NCBI RefSeq assembly: GCF_022750635.1
Contig: NZ_JAJKBG010000005.1
Coordinates: 1 to 64,000, forward strand
Source of the DNA: Brevundimonas pishanensis
GTDB lineage: Bacteria > Pseudomonadota > Alphaproteobacteria > Caulobacterales > Caulobacteraceae
Direction: 5' to 3'
Length of the DNA stretch: 64,000 nt
Under the pieces are notes generated by a model. The model was not told the DNA's origin, searched no databases, and saw only the letters and a program-made list of their open reading frames with translations. Both the position numbers and the translations under genes were made by a program. Every line of letters begins with the position of its first letter. Position 1 is the stretch's first letter. Positions 26,048 to 35,579 of the stretch are shown piece by piece.

Positions 26048-26755
26048 ATGGCGAGTGCAAAAGGACGCAAGCGCAGGCCGCTGTTAAAGCTGTTCCTGTT
26101 CATTCTGGCATTCCCGTTCCTGCAAGTAGCGCTGTTCCGGTTCGTACCGCCCCCGCCGACCATTTTGATGATCGAGCAAGCGATCAAGGGGAACGGGCTG
26201 GACTATCGCTGGCGCTCGCTGGATGACCTGTCTCCCTATCTTGTGACAGCCGCGATCTCGGCAGAAGACGCGCGTTTCTGCTTGCATAAAGGTTTCGATT
26301 TCGAAGCCATCCAGAAAGCGATGAAGGCCAATGAAAAGGCCGAAGCCCGTGGATCCAGCAAAATGCGTGGCGGCTCTACCATCACCCAGCAAACCGCCAA
26401 AAACGTGTTTCTGTGGCCTGGGCGCTCCTATGTCCGCAAGGCTCTTGAGGCCGGATACTCGGTGTTGATCGAATACGGCTGGGGCAAGAAGCGGATTATG
26501 GAAGTCTATCTGAACGTCGCCGAGTTCGCGCCGGGCGTTTATGGCGCAGAGGCAGCTGCGCAGCATTGGTTCGGCAAGAGCGCTAAGACCCTCAGCCGCA
26601 CCGAAGCTGCGCGACTGGTGGCCGTTTTGCCAAGCCCGCGTCGCTATAACGCTGCCTCGCCGGGGCCCTACGTCCAGCGTCGCACGGGCCGTATTCAGGC
26701 CAATGCCGGTCAAGTACGCGCACAGGGGCTCAACCAGTGTGTAATCGGCAAATAG
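26048..26755 (+). CDS. mtgA: Monofunctional biosynthetic peptidoglycan transglycosylase
   Basis: A GT51 glycosyltransferase that polymerises lipid II glycan strands at the inner membrane. A basic N-terminus and a single transmembrane anchor (LLKLFLFILAFPFLQVALF, about residues 13-31) are followed by the GT51 motifs SAEDARFCLHKGFDF (catalytic Glu), RGGSTITQQTAKNVFL and KKRIMEVYLNVAEFAPGVYG. No transpeptidase domain follows, so it is the monofunctional MtgA type, at the usual 235 residues. Confidence 0.94.
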   Translation: MASAKGRKRRPLLKLFLFILAFPFLQVALFRFVPPPPTILMIEQAIKGNGLDYRWRSLDDLSPYLVTAAISAEDARFCLHKGFDFEAIQKAMKANEKAEARGSSKMRGGSTITQQTAKNVFLWPGRSYVRKALEAGYSVLIEYGWGKKRIMEVYLNVAEFAPGVYGAEAAAQHWFGKSAKTLSRTEAARLVAVLPSPRRYNAASPGPYVQRRTGRIQANAGQVRAQGLNQCVIGK

Positions 26756-26884
26756 GCGTGTAGAACGCCCGACGGTATCTAATTGTCATTAACCGTGACT
26801 GTTGATCCAAAATAACCCATTTGTCATTCAAAGTGCCCTATTCTATCGGAAAGCGACGGGGACTGTCCGGTGTCAGGGATTGAT

Positions 26885-28747
26885 ATGAAAAGCATTACTC
26901 GGGCCGCAGCTCGACTATTGAGCGGGTTTGCACGCTCGCAGCGCGGCAATGTGGCTTTGATTGCAGGTATCGCCTTGCCGGTCCTGCTCATGATCTCGGC
27001 CGGCGCGATCGACCTGCACCATGCGGCCAAGGTGAAGAGCGAGCTTCAGGACGCACTCGATGCTGCGACACTGGCGGCAGCGCGCTCGAACTATACGGCG
27101 GCTGGGGATATCCAGCGCGTTGGCATGGCATCGATCCGCGCGAACATGCCGCAGTATTTCAAAGACAATCCGGGCGACGTCGCGACCTTCACCCTGGGCT
27201 CGCGCTATCAGGTTCAGGCGACTGCCACCGTGCAGGTCAAGACCATCATCGCCAACGTTTTCCTTCCGCCCTACGGCAAACTGTTCGACGACTATCTGCC
27301 GATGACCGCGTCGTCGGACGTTCTGCGGGCCTCGCGAAACGTGGAAGTCGCGATGGCGCTCGATATTACCGGCTCAATGGACGGTTATATGAACGACCTG
27401 AAGTCTGCTGCCAAAGAGCTGGTGGGCATCGTCGTTCAGGGTGACCAGACGCTTTATACGACGCGGGTGGCGCTGGTGCCTTATGCGCGGGGTGTAAACG
27501 TGGGCAGCTATGCCGAAGCCTTCCGTGGCCCGCTTAAAGGCTCAACCTCGATTACGGGGGCCAGCTGGGCCGCTGCCGCCAAGGAGATCTCCAATTCCAG
27601 CAACGGCACCTTTACCGCCAGCTCGCATGGCCTGGCCGTGGGTGATGCTGTGTATGTTTACGGGTTCAGCTCCTCGAGCATCAATCGGACCATCCAGACC
27701 GTCAGTCAGGTCCCAACCTCGAGCACATTCAAACTGACGGGTCTCAGCAGTTCCTATTCGGCTGCAAGCGGAACGCGCCGCTACTTGCGTAAATGCGTTG
27801 ATCCACAATGCCGGATGCTGGTGACATCGTCCGGACATGGCCTGATTAATGGCGGACTGGTGAAGGTGTCCGGTGTGCAGGGCATGACCCAGTTGAACGG
27901 CTATCAGACTGTCACGCCCATCAACACCAACACCTTTGCAGTTGCGATAGACCGCAACAATCCGCCGGCGGACTACGTGCGATACGGCACGGTCCAATGC
28001 GGCTGGGACGGTTGCCAGCAGCGCGTCTTCTATAACAAGTCGAACGTTCTGACCGAACTGCCGGCTACAGACTGCATCAGCGAGCGTCCGCGCGGCAGTT
28101 CCGATCCTACAGACAAGGCTCCCGGAACCAACGCCTGGCTGGGCCGCTCATACCTGCCCAGCGGCCAGACCTGCCAGCCGGGTCGCTATCTGCCGCTGAC
28201 CAATGTGCTCACGGGCACGAATGGCCTAAATACGGTCATCGACAGCTATCAGCCATTGGGTGCGACCGCTGGCCAGACCGGCATCGAAATGGCTTGGTAC
28301 AGCATCTCGCCGAACTTCGGCTCGGTCCTGCCGACCGCCAGCCGTCCCAACCCGTTCAACACCGCCGAGACCATCAAGGCCGTCATCCTGATGACCGACG
28401 GCGAATTCAACACTCCCTATTGCGAGGGTGTTGTGTCCAAGGATGCAGGTTCGGGCTCGATTGGCACCGACTATCAAATCAACTGCCCTTCGACCAACGG
28501 GGACGTGTTCACCCAGTCCGTGGAGGTCTGCAGGGCCATGAAGAAACAGGGCATCGTTGTCTATACGATCGGTTTCAACCTTGGCACCAGCAAGGGCAAA
28601 ACGGGCATCGACACTGCCTATGAGGTCATGGAAGCCTGCGCCACGGACCCGAAGGAGAACTTCTTCCCTGCGGCGACCGGCACGGATTTGAAAGAAGCCT
28701 TCAAACAGATCGGTCGTGACATTACCCGTCTGCGGATCGCCCGCTAA
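26885..28747 (+). CDS. TadG-like protein: pilin-like N-terminus and split von Willebrand A domain
   Basis: The 620-residue protein opens with a TadE/TadG-type segment, SQRGNVALIAGIALPVLLMISAG, a short leader plus one transmembrane helix, followed by a helical stretch (KSELQDALDAATLAAA). A VWA domain begins near residue 155 with the MIDAS-like ALDITGSMDGY and continues near residue 497 with VILMTDGEFN and QGIVVYTIGF. Between them lies an insert with two related beta modules (about residues 237-289 and 312-362; SHGLAVGDAVYVYG and GHGLINGGLVKVSG). Such proteins serve Flp/Tad pilus assembly or adhesion. AGGGA precedes ATG 26885 by 7 nt. No other tad gene is in the window. Confidence 0.85.
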   Translation: MKSITRAAARLLSGFARSQRGNVALIAGIALPVLLMISAGAIDLHHAAKVKSELQDALDAATLAAARSNYTAAGDIQRVGMASIRANMPQYFKDNPGDVATFTLGSRYQVQATATVQVKTIIANVFLPPYGKLFDDYLPMTASSDVLRASRNVEVAMALDITGSMDGYMNDLKSAAKELVGIVVQGDQTLYTTRVALVPYARGVNVGSYAEAFRGPLKGSTSITGASWAAAAKEISNSSNGTFTASSHGLAVGDAVYVYGFSSSSINRTIQTVSQVPTSSTFKLTGLSSSYSAASGTRRYLRKCVDPQCRMLVTSSGHGLINGGLVKVSGVQGMTQLNGYQTVTPINTNTFAVAIDRNNPPADYVRYGTVQCGWDGCQQRVFYNKSNVLTELPATDCISERPRGSSDPTDKAPGTNAWLGRSYLPSGQTCQPGRYLPLTNVLTGTNGLNTVIDSYQPLGATAGQTGIEMAWYSISPNFGSVLPTASRPNPFNTAETIKAVILMTDGEFNTPYCEGVVSKDAGSGSIGTDYQINCPSTNGDVFTQSVEVCRAMKKQGIVVYTIGFNLGTSKGKTGIDTAYEVMEACATDPKENFFPAATGTDLKEAFKQIGRDITRLRIAR

Positions 28748-28762
28748 GCGAGACGGCAAGGA

Positions 28763-28803
28763 TAAAAAAAGGGGCCGGACGAGTGATCGTCCGGCCCCTT
28801 CAT
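28763..28803. terminator. Bidirectional terminator
   Basis: AAGGGGCCGGACGA (28769-28782) and TCGTCCGGCCCCTT (28787-28800) form a perfect 14-bp stem with a GTGA loop, A-rich before and T-containing after, between convergent genes. Confidence 0.92.
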
Positions 28804-28824
28804 TTTGTCGGCTATTCGCGACGA

Positions 28825-29799
28825 TTAGATCAGTTTGATCTCGCGCAGACGCTCGGTGAGGAAGTCCTCGGCCAGAATGGTCTTGCCGGCATAACGGTCC
28901 GGATTTTCCGGGGTGATCGTCGACGGCAGGGTCTCGATCGGGAAGTCCGGGTTGAAGTGCAGGAAGAAGGGGGTCGAATAGCGGGCAAAGCCCCGACGTT
29001 CCGGTGCCGGGTTGACCACGCGGTGGGTGGTCGACGGCAGGACGTGGTTGACCAGACGCTGCAGCATGTCACCGATATTGATCACCAGCGCACCCGGAGG
29101 CGGTGCGATGTCCAGCCACTCGCCGTCGGCATCCTTCAGTTGAAGGCCGGCCTCTTCGGCACCCAGCAGCAGGGTGATGACGTTGATGTCTTCGTGGGCA
29201 CCCGCACGCACGCCCTCGGCATCAGCCGGGATCGGCGGATAGTGCAGCAGGCGCAGGATCGAGTTGCCGAGTTGAACCTTGTTCTCGAAGAAGTTGTCTT
29301 CCAGCTTCAGGTAGCGGGCGATGGCCTTCAGGATGCGGGCACCCAGTTGGTCCAGCGCCGAGAACATGCCGTACACGTTCTCTTTGAAAGTCGGGATTTC
29401 GGTCGGCCACACATTGTCACGCATGTACTTTTTGTACTCGTGACCTTCCGGCAGTTCGCGGCCGGTGTGCCAGAATTCCTTCAGGTCGCGGACGGCCGCG
29501 CCCTTGGCAGTTTCGACGCCGAACGGGGTCAAGCCGCGTGCACCGCCGGTACCCGGCTGGTGGTACTGGCGCTTGGTTTCTTCATCCAGGGCGAAGAAGG
29601 CCTTGGCGTCGGCAATAGCGGCGTCGATGACGGCTTGGTCCAGACCGTGGTCCGAAACAACAGCAAAGCCGTAACGCGCGAACGATGCACCCAGCTCGTC
29701 CGAGAAGCCTTGGAAGTCGGCGTCATAGCGGGTCATGGAGACCGGCTTGATAGCCTTGCTGTTCGAGCCCTCAGCGGACTGTGCGGTGATGGTGGTCAC
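28825..29799 (-). CDS. Isopenicillin N synthase-like 2-oxoglutarate/Fe(II) dioxygenase
   Basis: A 324-residue non-haem iron oxygenase. The N-terminal DIOX_N region (FARYGFAVVSDHGLD) and the 2OG-FeII core are complete: AGAHEDINVITLLLG gives the HxD iron ligands, STTHRVVNP the distal histidine and FARYSTPFFLHFN the RxS co-substrate motif. Proteins of this group act on small secondary metabolites, gibberellin-like or amino-acid derivatives; the substrate here is unknown. It is well expressed judged by its biased codons. It stands alone between two convergent/divergent neighbours. Confidence 0.88.
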   Translation of the reverse strand: MTTITAQSAEGSNSKAIKPVSMTRYDADFQGFSDELGASFARYGFAVVSDHGLDQAVIDAAIADAKAFFALDEETKRQYHQPGTGGARGLTPFGVETAKGAAVRDLKEFWHTGRELPEGHEYKKYMRDNVWPTEIPTFKENVYGMFSALDQLGARILKAIARYLKLEDNFFENKVQLGNSILRLLHYPPIPADAEGVRAGAHEDINVITLLLGAEEAGLQLKDADGEWLDIAPPPGALVINIGDMLQRLVNHVLPSTTHRVVNPAPERRGFARYSTPFFLHFNPDFPIETLPSTITPENPDRYAGKTILAEDFLTERLREIKLI

Positions 29800-30048
29800 T
29801 TGAATGCCTCAAGTTGGTGGGTCTGGGAAACTTTCTACCGTGTACCGGCAAAAAATGGCAGTCGCGCGCCCATAGAGCAGGGTTTGCATTCTGCTTTCGT
29901 CTATCAATACCGTTGATCGTGGTGTGCGGGATACAGCGGCCCTGCCATTTCAGGGCAAATCATGCCCGCACATGCCAGAGCCGGTTGATAGCCACGATAA
30001 CGGCAAGCTCTAAATAGGCGCGCAGGGCCGCAGTCGCCTTGAGCAGGA

Positions 30049-30660
30049 TCAATCCTGACGCAGCGAGCCTATGCGGCGTTTGTCGCGGCAGATGCGGGTT
30101 TCATTGTCAAAGCGCTCCCACAACTCGGCGGCACCGGTTTCGACCATGTAGCAGTTCACCTCGACGCGCGCGGCTGTCCAGCAGATGGCCGTGACGCGGT
30201 CGTAGCTCTGGCCGGTGGTCATGCAGTCCAGCATCTTTCCGGCCACCAGTTGGCTCAGGATAAGGGTGGCCTGATCGGCGCTGGTTTGCGAACAGGGGTG
30301 ACCGGGCGAGCAGCTGTTGTCGCGCTCGCGCGCGGAAATGGCATGCAACCTTACCCGCGTTCCGTCCTGACAGCGCAGGGTATCCCCGTCGTTGATCTTG
30401 ACCACGCGGCATTTGAAGTCGGCTTCGCTGGCGGCCTGTTCAGCGGTTGGCGGAAAGATACCGGGGGCTACACTGGTGGCGACGCTTTTGGCCCCTTCGG
30501 TAACGTTGTCAGGCAGGGCGATTTTGTCGCTGCGCATCACGATGACGCAAACGATGATGACGACCACGACCAATATGCCCAGCAGGATATTCAGGCGATC
30601 CGATCCGCGAGGCGGAGGGCTGTAATGGTGGTGTGCAGGGGGGCGGCGGCGAGAGGACAT
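30049..30660 (-). CDS. Membrane-anchored thermonuclease-like (SNase) protein
   Basis: A 203-residue protein with a basic, proline- and histidine-rich N-terminus, one transmembrane helix (LNILLGILVVVVIIVCVIV, about residues 23-41) and an exported SNase domain (CRVVKINDGDTLRCQDGTRVRLHAI in part). The catalytic IDAPE-type segment of staphylococcal nuclease appears as ISARERD, so Glu is retained but the preceding residues differ. Several cysteines (CSPGHPC and others) suggest disulphides. It may be an active nuclease or an OB-fold binding relative; activity is not certain. Confidence 0.75.
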   Translation of the reverse strand: MSSRRRPPAHHHYSPPPRGSDRLNILLGILVVVVIIVCVIVMRSDKIALPDNVTEGAKSVATSVAPGIFPPTAEQAASEADFKCRVVKINDGDTLRCQDGTRVRLHAISARERDNSCSPGHPCSQTSADQATLILSQLVAGKMLDCMTTGQSYDRVTAICWTAARVEVNCYMVETGAAELWERFDNETRICRDKRRIGSLRQD

Positions 30661-30699
30661 AGGCTGTTGTCGGTCGAGTCGGTAAAAAGGAGCAATCGG

Positions 30700-33600
30700 T
30701 CAGTGGAAGTCGCGCGAGCCGGGCAATAGGCGCACATTGCGTGGATGCTGGGGGTGAACGAACTCGTCGGCCCCTGATAGCTGCAGAACCGGTTCGTGAT
30801 CTTCGGACAGGCGGTTCAGTTCGGGTGTGCGGTCCACCAGATGGGTGACCATAAGGTGGGTGACGCCCTCGATGCTTTTCTCGACCGTGCCGACGGCTTC
30901 CAACAGGCGTGCGGACATGACCACGCGGCGATAGGTCTCGAACGTCCGCTCCCACAGCACAAGGTTGGTCACGCCCGTCTCGTCTTCCAGCGTGATGAAA
31001 ATGGCCTTGCCGTTGCCGGGCCGCTGTCTCACCAGCACCACGCCCGCCGTGCGTACACGCGAGCCGGAACGTTTGGCCTCGACGCCTTTGCACGGCAGCA
31101 TTCCTTCCTTGGCAAAGACAGGCCGTAGGATTTGTATCGGGTGGGCCTTTAGGGACAGGCGCGTGGTCTGGTAGTCGGCGGCGACATGCTCGCCCTGTCC
31201 CATCTTCGGCAGATTGGCGTCTGCTTCCTCGCCCAGTTCGCGGGCATTGGCGGCGGCAAACAGCGGCAGGGGATCATCGTCGGGCAGGCGGCGCACGGCC
31301 CACAGCGCTTCGCGCCGGTCCATGCCCAGTGAGCCGAAGGCATCCGCATCGGCCAGCTTTCTCATTGCCGCCGCCGACAGACCTGTCCGCCGCATAAGGG
31401 GCTCCAGTCCGGTAAAGGCTTCGATGCGGGCGGTGGTCAGGGCCTCGGCCCAGTCCTGACGGAAGCCGTCGATGTTGCGCATCCCCAGCCGCAGCGCCAG
31501 CGCATCGGGCGGCCCTTCCAGCGTATTGTCCCAGCGGGAATGGTTCACATCGATGGGGCGCACCTCCACCCCATGTTCGCGGGCATCGCGCACGATCTGG
31601 GCAGGAGCATAGAAACCCATCGGCTGGCTGTTCAACAGGGCGCAGGCGAAGGCTGCGGGATGGCGGCATTTGATATAGCTGGAGACATAGACCAGCTTGG
31701 CGAAACTGGCCGAATGGCTCTCGGGAAAGCCGTAGGAGCCAAAGCCCTTGATCTGTTCAAAGCAGCGCTGGGCGAAGTCGGGGTTATAGCCGCGCTCGAT
31801 CATACGCCCGACCATGCGCGTCTCGTAGTTGCCGAGCGTGCCGTCGCCGCGGAACGTGCCCATGGCCTTGCGCAGGCCATTGGCCTCCTGCTCGCTGAAA
31901 TTGCCGGCGACCATGGCGACCTTCATCGCCTGTTCCTGAAACAGCGGCACGCCCAGCGTCTTGCCGAGGATTTTCTTCAGTTCGTCCGGATCATGCGGCG
32001 GGGCAGGGCTGGCGTATTCCACCGCCTCCAAGCCATGACGGCGGCGAAGGTAAGGGTGGACCATGTCGCCCTGAATGGGACCGGGGCGCACGATGGCAAC
32101 CTGAATAACGAGATCATAGAAGGTGCGCGGGCGCAGTCGCGGCAGCATGTTGATCTGGGCGCGGCTTTCCACCTGAAACACGCCGATGGAATCGCCACGG
32201 CACAGCATGTCGTAAACGTCGGCCTGTTCTGTCGGGACCGTGGCCAGTTCCAGCGCCTCGCCCTCGTGCTGGCGGATCAGTTCGAACGCCTTGCGGATAC
32301 AGGTCAGCATCCCCAGCGCCAGCACATCGACCTTCATCAGGCCCAAGGCTTCGATGTCGTCCTTGTCCCATTCGATGAAGGTGCGCTCGGCCATGGCGGC
32401 ATTACCGATGGGCACAACCTCGTCCAACCGCCCGTTGGTCAGGACAAATCCGCCGACATGCTGGCTCAGGTGGCGCGGATAGCCGATCAGCCGCTCGGCC
32501 ATGTCCACGGCACGGCGGATCATGGGATTGTGCGGATCCAGCCCTGCCTCGGCGATGCGGTTGTCTGCGATCTCCTTGCCCCAGCTTCCCCATTGGGTGC
32601 CGGCGAGGCGCGCGGTGACATCCTCGGTCAGACCTAAGGCCTTGCCGACTTCGCGGATGGCGCTGCGCGGACGATAGCAGATGACCGTGGCCGCCAGACC
32701 TGCCCGCTCGCGGCCATAGCGTTCATAGATGTGCTGTATGATCTCTTCGCGCCGCTCGTGCTCGAAATCGACGTCGATATCGGGCGGCTCGTCGCGGCTG
32801 GCGGACATGAAGCGCTCGAACAGGACGTCGTGCTCGGCAGGGTCGACCGAAGTCATGCCCAGCACATAACAGACTGCCGAATTGGCCGCCGATCCACGTC
32901 CTTGGCACAGTATGCCTTTCTGGCGGGCCACATGGACGATGTCGTGGATGGTCAGGAAATAGTTGGCCAGATCGCGCTCGCCGATAAAGGCCAGTTCCTT
33001 TTCGATCAGGTCGCGCACATGAGCAGGCGCGCCCAGCGGGTAACGCACCGGAAGGTGTTGTTCGACCAGTGCCCTCAGCCAGTCATTGGCGCTCCAGCCC
33101 TCGGGCACAGGCTCGTCCGGATATTCGTATTTCAGTTGCCCCAGATCGAACTGACATCGTTCCAGCAGGGTCAGACTCTCGCGCAAAGCCTCGGGGTGAT
33201 CGCTGAACAGGCGAGCCATTTCGGCAGGCGTTTTCAGATGCCGCTCGCCATTGGCGAGCAGGTGCTGACCTGCGCGCTCGATGCTGACGCCCTCGCGGAT
33301 ACAGGTCAGCACGTCCTGAAGATCGCGCTCGCTGCTGGAGTGATACAGTACATCATTGCATGCCAGCAGCGGGACGCCCGCACGTATTGCCATATCGTGC
33401 GAAGCGGCCAGCCGTCTGCGGTCGTGGCCGCGTCGATGCATGGTTGTACCCAGCCATACCGCCCCGTGACGCGCGTCATTCAGTTCGCCCAGCCAGTCGG
33501 TCGTTCCGCCCATGGCGATCAGCAATAGCCCCTCGGCATGGGCCATAAGGTCCGCCTTGGTCAGGATGGACTGACCCTTGGTCGCCCGTCGGGCCCCCAG

Positions 33601-34020
33601 TGTCAGCAGCCGCGTCAATCGCCCCCAGCCCGCCCGATCCTCGGCATAGGCCACCACATCGGACGTGCCGTCTGCGAACACCAGCCGCGCACCGGTCATC
33701 AGTTTGAAGTTCTCGGCGGTGGTGCGGATGCGCTCGGCAATACTCTCCTCGGTCTTGCTGTCCACATAGACGACCTCGCCCGGACTGCTGCCCAGACGTA
33801 TACGCTCGGGCGGGACCCAGCCTTCGTTGCGCAGGGTTTTCAGCGCACTCCACGCCCGCACTACGCCTGCTGCGCTGTTTCGGTCGGCAAGGCCCAGCCC
33901 CGCCTGTCCGCACAGCAAGGACGACAGCACCAGATCCTTTGGATGCGACGCGCCGCGCAGGAAGGAAAAGTTGCTGGCGCAAACCGTTTCTGCATAGGCG
34001 ATGGGCCTTGGGCCCGTCAT
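30700..34020 (-). CDS. dnaE2: Error-prone DNA polymerase III alpha subunit (ImuC)
   Basis: DnaE2/ImuC is the translesion polymerase of the SOS mutasome. The protein of 1106 residues begins at ATG 34020, which overlaps the imuB stop by 4 nt (ATGA), with the usual start PRPIAYAETVCASNFSFLRGASHP (in part). The N-terminal PHP domain, the polymerase palm with PDIDVDFEHERREEI (catalytic aspartates) and a C-terminal OB fold (AIFITLEDETGVTNLVLW) are all present; the tau-binding tail of the replicative DnaE is absent. It needs ImuB to reach the clamp. Expression would follow the SOS box in front of imuA. Confidence 0.96.
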   Translation of the reverse strand: MTGPRPIAYAETVCASNFSFLRGASHPKDLVLSSLLCGQAGLGLADRNSAAGVVRAWSALKTLRNEGWVPPERIRLGSSPGEVVYVDSKTEESIAERIRTTAENFKLMTGARLVFADGTSDVVAYAEDRAGWGRLTRLLTLGARRATKGQSILTKADLMAHAEGLLLIAMGGTTDWLGELNDARHGAVWLGTTMHRRGHDRRRLAASHDMAIRAGVPLLACNDVLYHSSSERDLQDVLTCIREGVSIERAGQHLLANGERHLKTPAEMARLFSDHPEALRESLTLLERCQFDLGQLKYEYPDEPVPEGWSANDWLRALVEQHLPVRYPLGAPAHVRDLIEKELAFIGERDLANYFLTIHDIVHVARQKGILCQGRGSAANSAVCYVLGMTSVDPAEHDVLFERFMSASRDEPPDIDVDFEHERREEIIQHIYERYGRERAGLAATVICYRPRSAIREVGKALGLTEDVTARLAGTQWGSWGKEIADNRIAEAGLDPHNPMIRRAVDMAERLIGYPRHLSQHVGGFVLTNGRLDEVVPIGNAAMAERTFIEWDKDDIEALGLMKVDVLALGMLTCIRKAFELIRQHEGEALELATVPTEQADVYDMLCRGDSIGVFQVESRAQINMLPRLRPRTFYDLVIQVAIVRPGPIQGDMVHPYLRRRHGLEAVEYASPAPPHDPDELKKILGKTLGVPLFQEQAMKVAMVAGNFSEQEANGLRKAMGTFRGDGTLGNYETRMVGRMIERGYNPDFAQRCFEQIKGFGSYGFPESHSASFAKLVYVSSYIKCRHPAAFACALLNSQPMGFYAPAQIVRDAREHGVEVRPIDVNHSRWDNTLEGPPDALALRLGMRNIDGFRQDWAEALTTARIEAFTGLEPLMRRTGLSAAAMRKLADADAFGSLGMDRREALWAVRRLPDDDPLPLFAAANARELGEEADANLPKMGQGEHVAADYQTTRLSLKAHPIQILRPVFAKEGMLPCKGVEAKRSGSRVRTAGVVLVRQRPGNGKAIFITLEDETGVTNLVLWERTFETYRRVVMSARLLEAVGTVEKSIEGVTHLMVTHLVDRTPELNRLSEDHEPVLQLSGADEFVHPQHPRNVRLLPGSRDFH

Positions 34021-35579
34021 GCGAACAGCCCGTGGACATACCAGCGCGGGGCGGGCTCTTCGCCATAGTGGCCCGCGCGGAACAACCAATAGCGATGCCC
34101 CGTCTCGTCCTCGACGCGGTAGTAATCGCGCACCCGATGACGCGGACGTCGCCACCACTCGCCCTCGATCCGCTCCGGTCCCTCGGCGCGGATGATGCGG
34201 CGCGTGACCCGTCGCCAAACAAAGCGGGCGGGCGGGCTGTCGGGGGCGAGGGCGATGGCCTCAATCGGCTGGGGCGGATTGAACAGGGTCATGGGCCGCT
34301 CCAACCCGTCGCGCTTTAGCTCGGGCCAGTCGTCGCCTTCATCGGCGCGGGCAGGGTGAAGTGCAGGGCGCAGAACGCAGGCCCGTTCCGGCAGATGCGA
34401 GCCTGTCGATTTCACCCGCATCACAGCCTGTGCACCCAGACGGGTAGATAGGCGATCCGTCAGGTCCTCAAGACTCTCACCCCGCCGCGCGGGTTCATCC
34501 AGTCGCACCTGCTGGGCCGCCAGTGTGACCAGATCGTCCACCTCCATCCGGAACTGGTCGAGGCCAAAGCCCGGATCGATCGGCGTGTCCAGCGCCTGCA
34601 GACGCTCGTGGAACAGCCGCATCAGGGGCGCGACCTGACGCATGGCGCGGCCCGTGCGCACCGTCACTCGCCGCGTCCAGCCATCCAGCCGGAACACTGT
34701 CAGGGTAAAGGCGCGCCCGCCCTGGGCAGTTTGCTCCATCTGCTGTTCGGTATCGGCCAGCAGGTCGGCGATAATCCCCTCGACCGGATCAAGGTGCAGG
34801 ATCGGCTCGGCCAGTCTGCGGTCCGCGACAATGGGGGCGGGCAGACGAACAGGCGTGATGCGGATGTCGATCCGCCCGATGGTCCGGTCCAGCACATGGC
34901 AAAAGTCCTCTCCAAAGCGGGCGGCCATGGCGGCGCGAGGGCGGGCGTCGACATCGGCCAACCTTTTCAGCCCCGCCCGTTTCAGCGCGGTGATCTCGCT
35001 GGCGGGCCGCTCAAATGCCTCGACAGGAAGTCGTCCGGCGGTGGTGACGATGTCGGCATCGCTCACCGCTCCTTCAGAGCCAAACCGGACCAGAGCGCGG
35101 GCGCTGTGCGGAGTGAGTGCAATCGCCAGCCGGACCTGCAAGCGGGCTCGTCCGGCAAGGCGGCGCACAGCGGCCATCATCCCGTCCTCGCCGCCGAACA
35201 GGTGGGCGCATCCGGTGATGTCCAGCATCAGTCCGTGCGGATTGTCCCGCGCGACCATGGGCGAGAAACGGCCAAAGCCATCGACCAGCCGCGCCATCAG
35301 TTCCTCGTCCGCGCGGGGCTCGCTGGGGACGGTGGTCAGTTCCGGTACCCGTGCATGGGCATCGGCCAGCGTCATACCGGAGGCCAAACCCGCCGCGATG
35401 GCGGCACGGTTCACCGCCGTCAGACGCAGGGCATTCGACTGCTTGGCCACACAGGCCAAAGGTACATCGGCATCAGGCACATCGGCATCAGGCCGCGCGG
35501 ATGATTGCCGATCGGTCGGCAGGAACGGAAACCAGACGGCCAGATACCTGCGGCGTGACGAAGATCCGCCGTTCACCAT
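34017..35579 (-). CDS. imuB: DNA polymerase Y-family-like accessory protein ImuB
   Basis: ImuB is an inactive Y-family relative that links the beta clamp, ImuA and DnaE2. The N-terminus RRYLAVWFPFLPTDR is typical; the palm has LMLDITGCAHLFGGEDGM but lacks the full set of catalytic acids of active Y polymerases. A long C-terminal region ends in RHRVRDYYRVEDETGHRYWLFRAG. The start is taken at ATG 35579, which overlaps the end of imuA by 92 nt in another frame; no later ATG gives a complete N-terminus. The 520-residue length suits the family. Confidence 0.93.
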   Translation of the reverse strand: MVNGGSSSRRRYLAVWFPFLPTDRQSSARPDADVPDADVPLACVAKQSNALRLTAVNRAAIAAGLASGMTLADAHARVPELTTVPSEPRADEELMARLVDGFGRFSPMVARDNPHGLMLDITGCAHLFGGEDGMMAAVRRLAGRARLQVRLAIALTPHSARALVRFGSEGAVSDADIVTTAGRLPVEAFERPASEITALKRAGLKRLADVDARPRAAMAARFGEDFCHVLDRTIGRIDIRITPVRLPAPIVADRRLAEPILHLDPVEGIIADLLADTEQQMEQTAQGGRAFTLTVFRLDGWTRRVTVRTGRAMRQVAPLMRLFHERLQALDTPIDPGFGLDQFRMEVDDLVTLAAQQVRLDEPARRGESLEDLTDRLSTRLGAQAVMRVKSTGSHLPERACVLRPALHPARADEGDDWPELKRDGLERPMTLFNPPQPIEAIALAPDSPPARFVWRRVTRRIIRAEGPERIEGEWWRRPRHRVRDYYRVEDETGHRYWLFRAGHYGEEPAPRWYVHGLFA

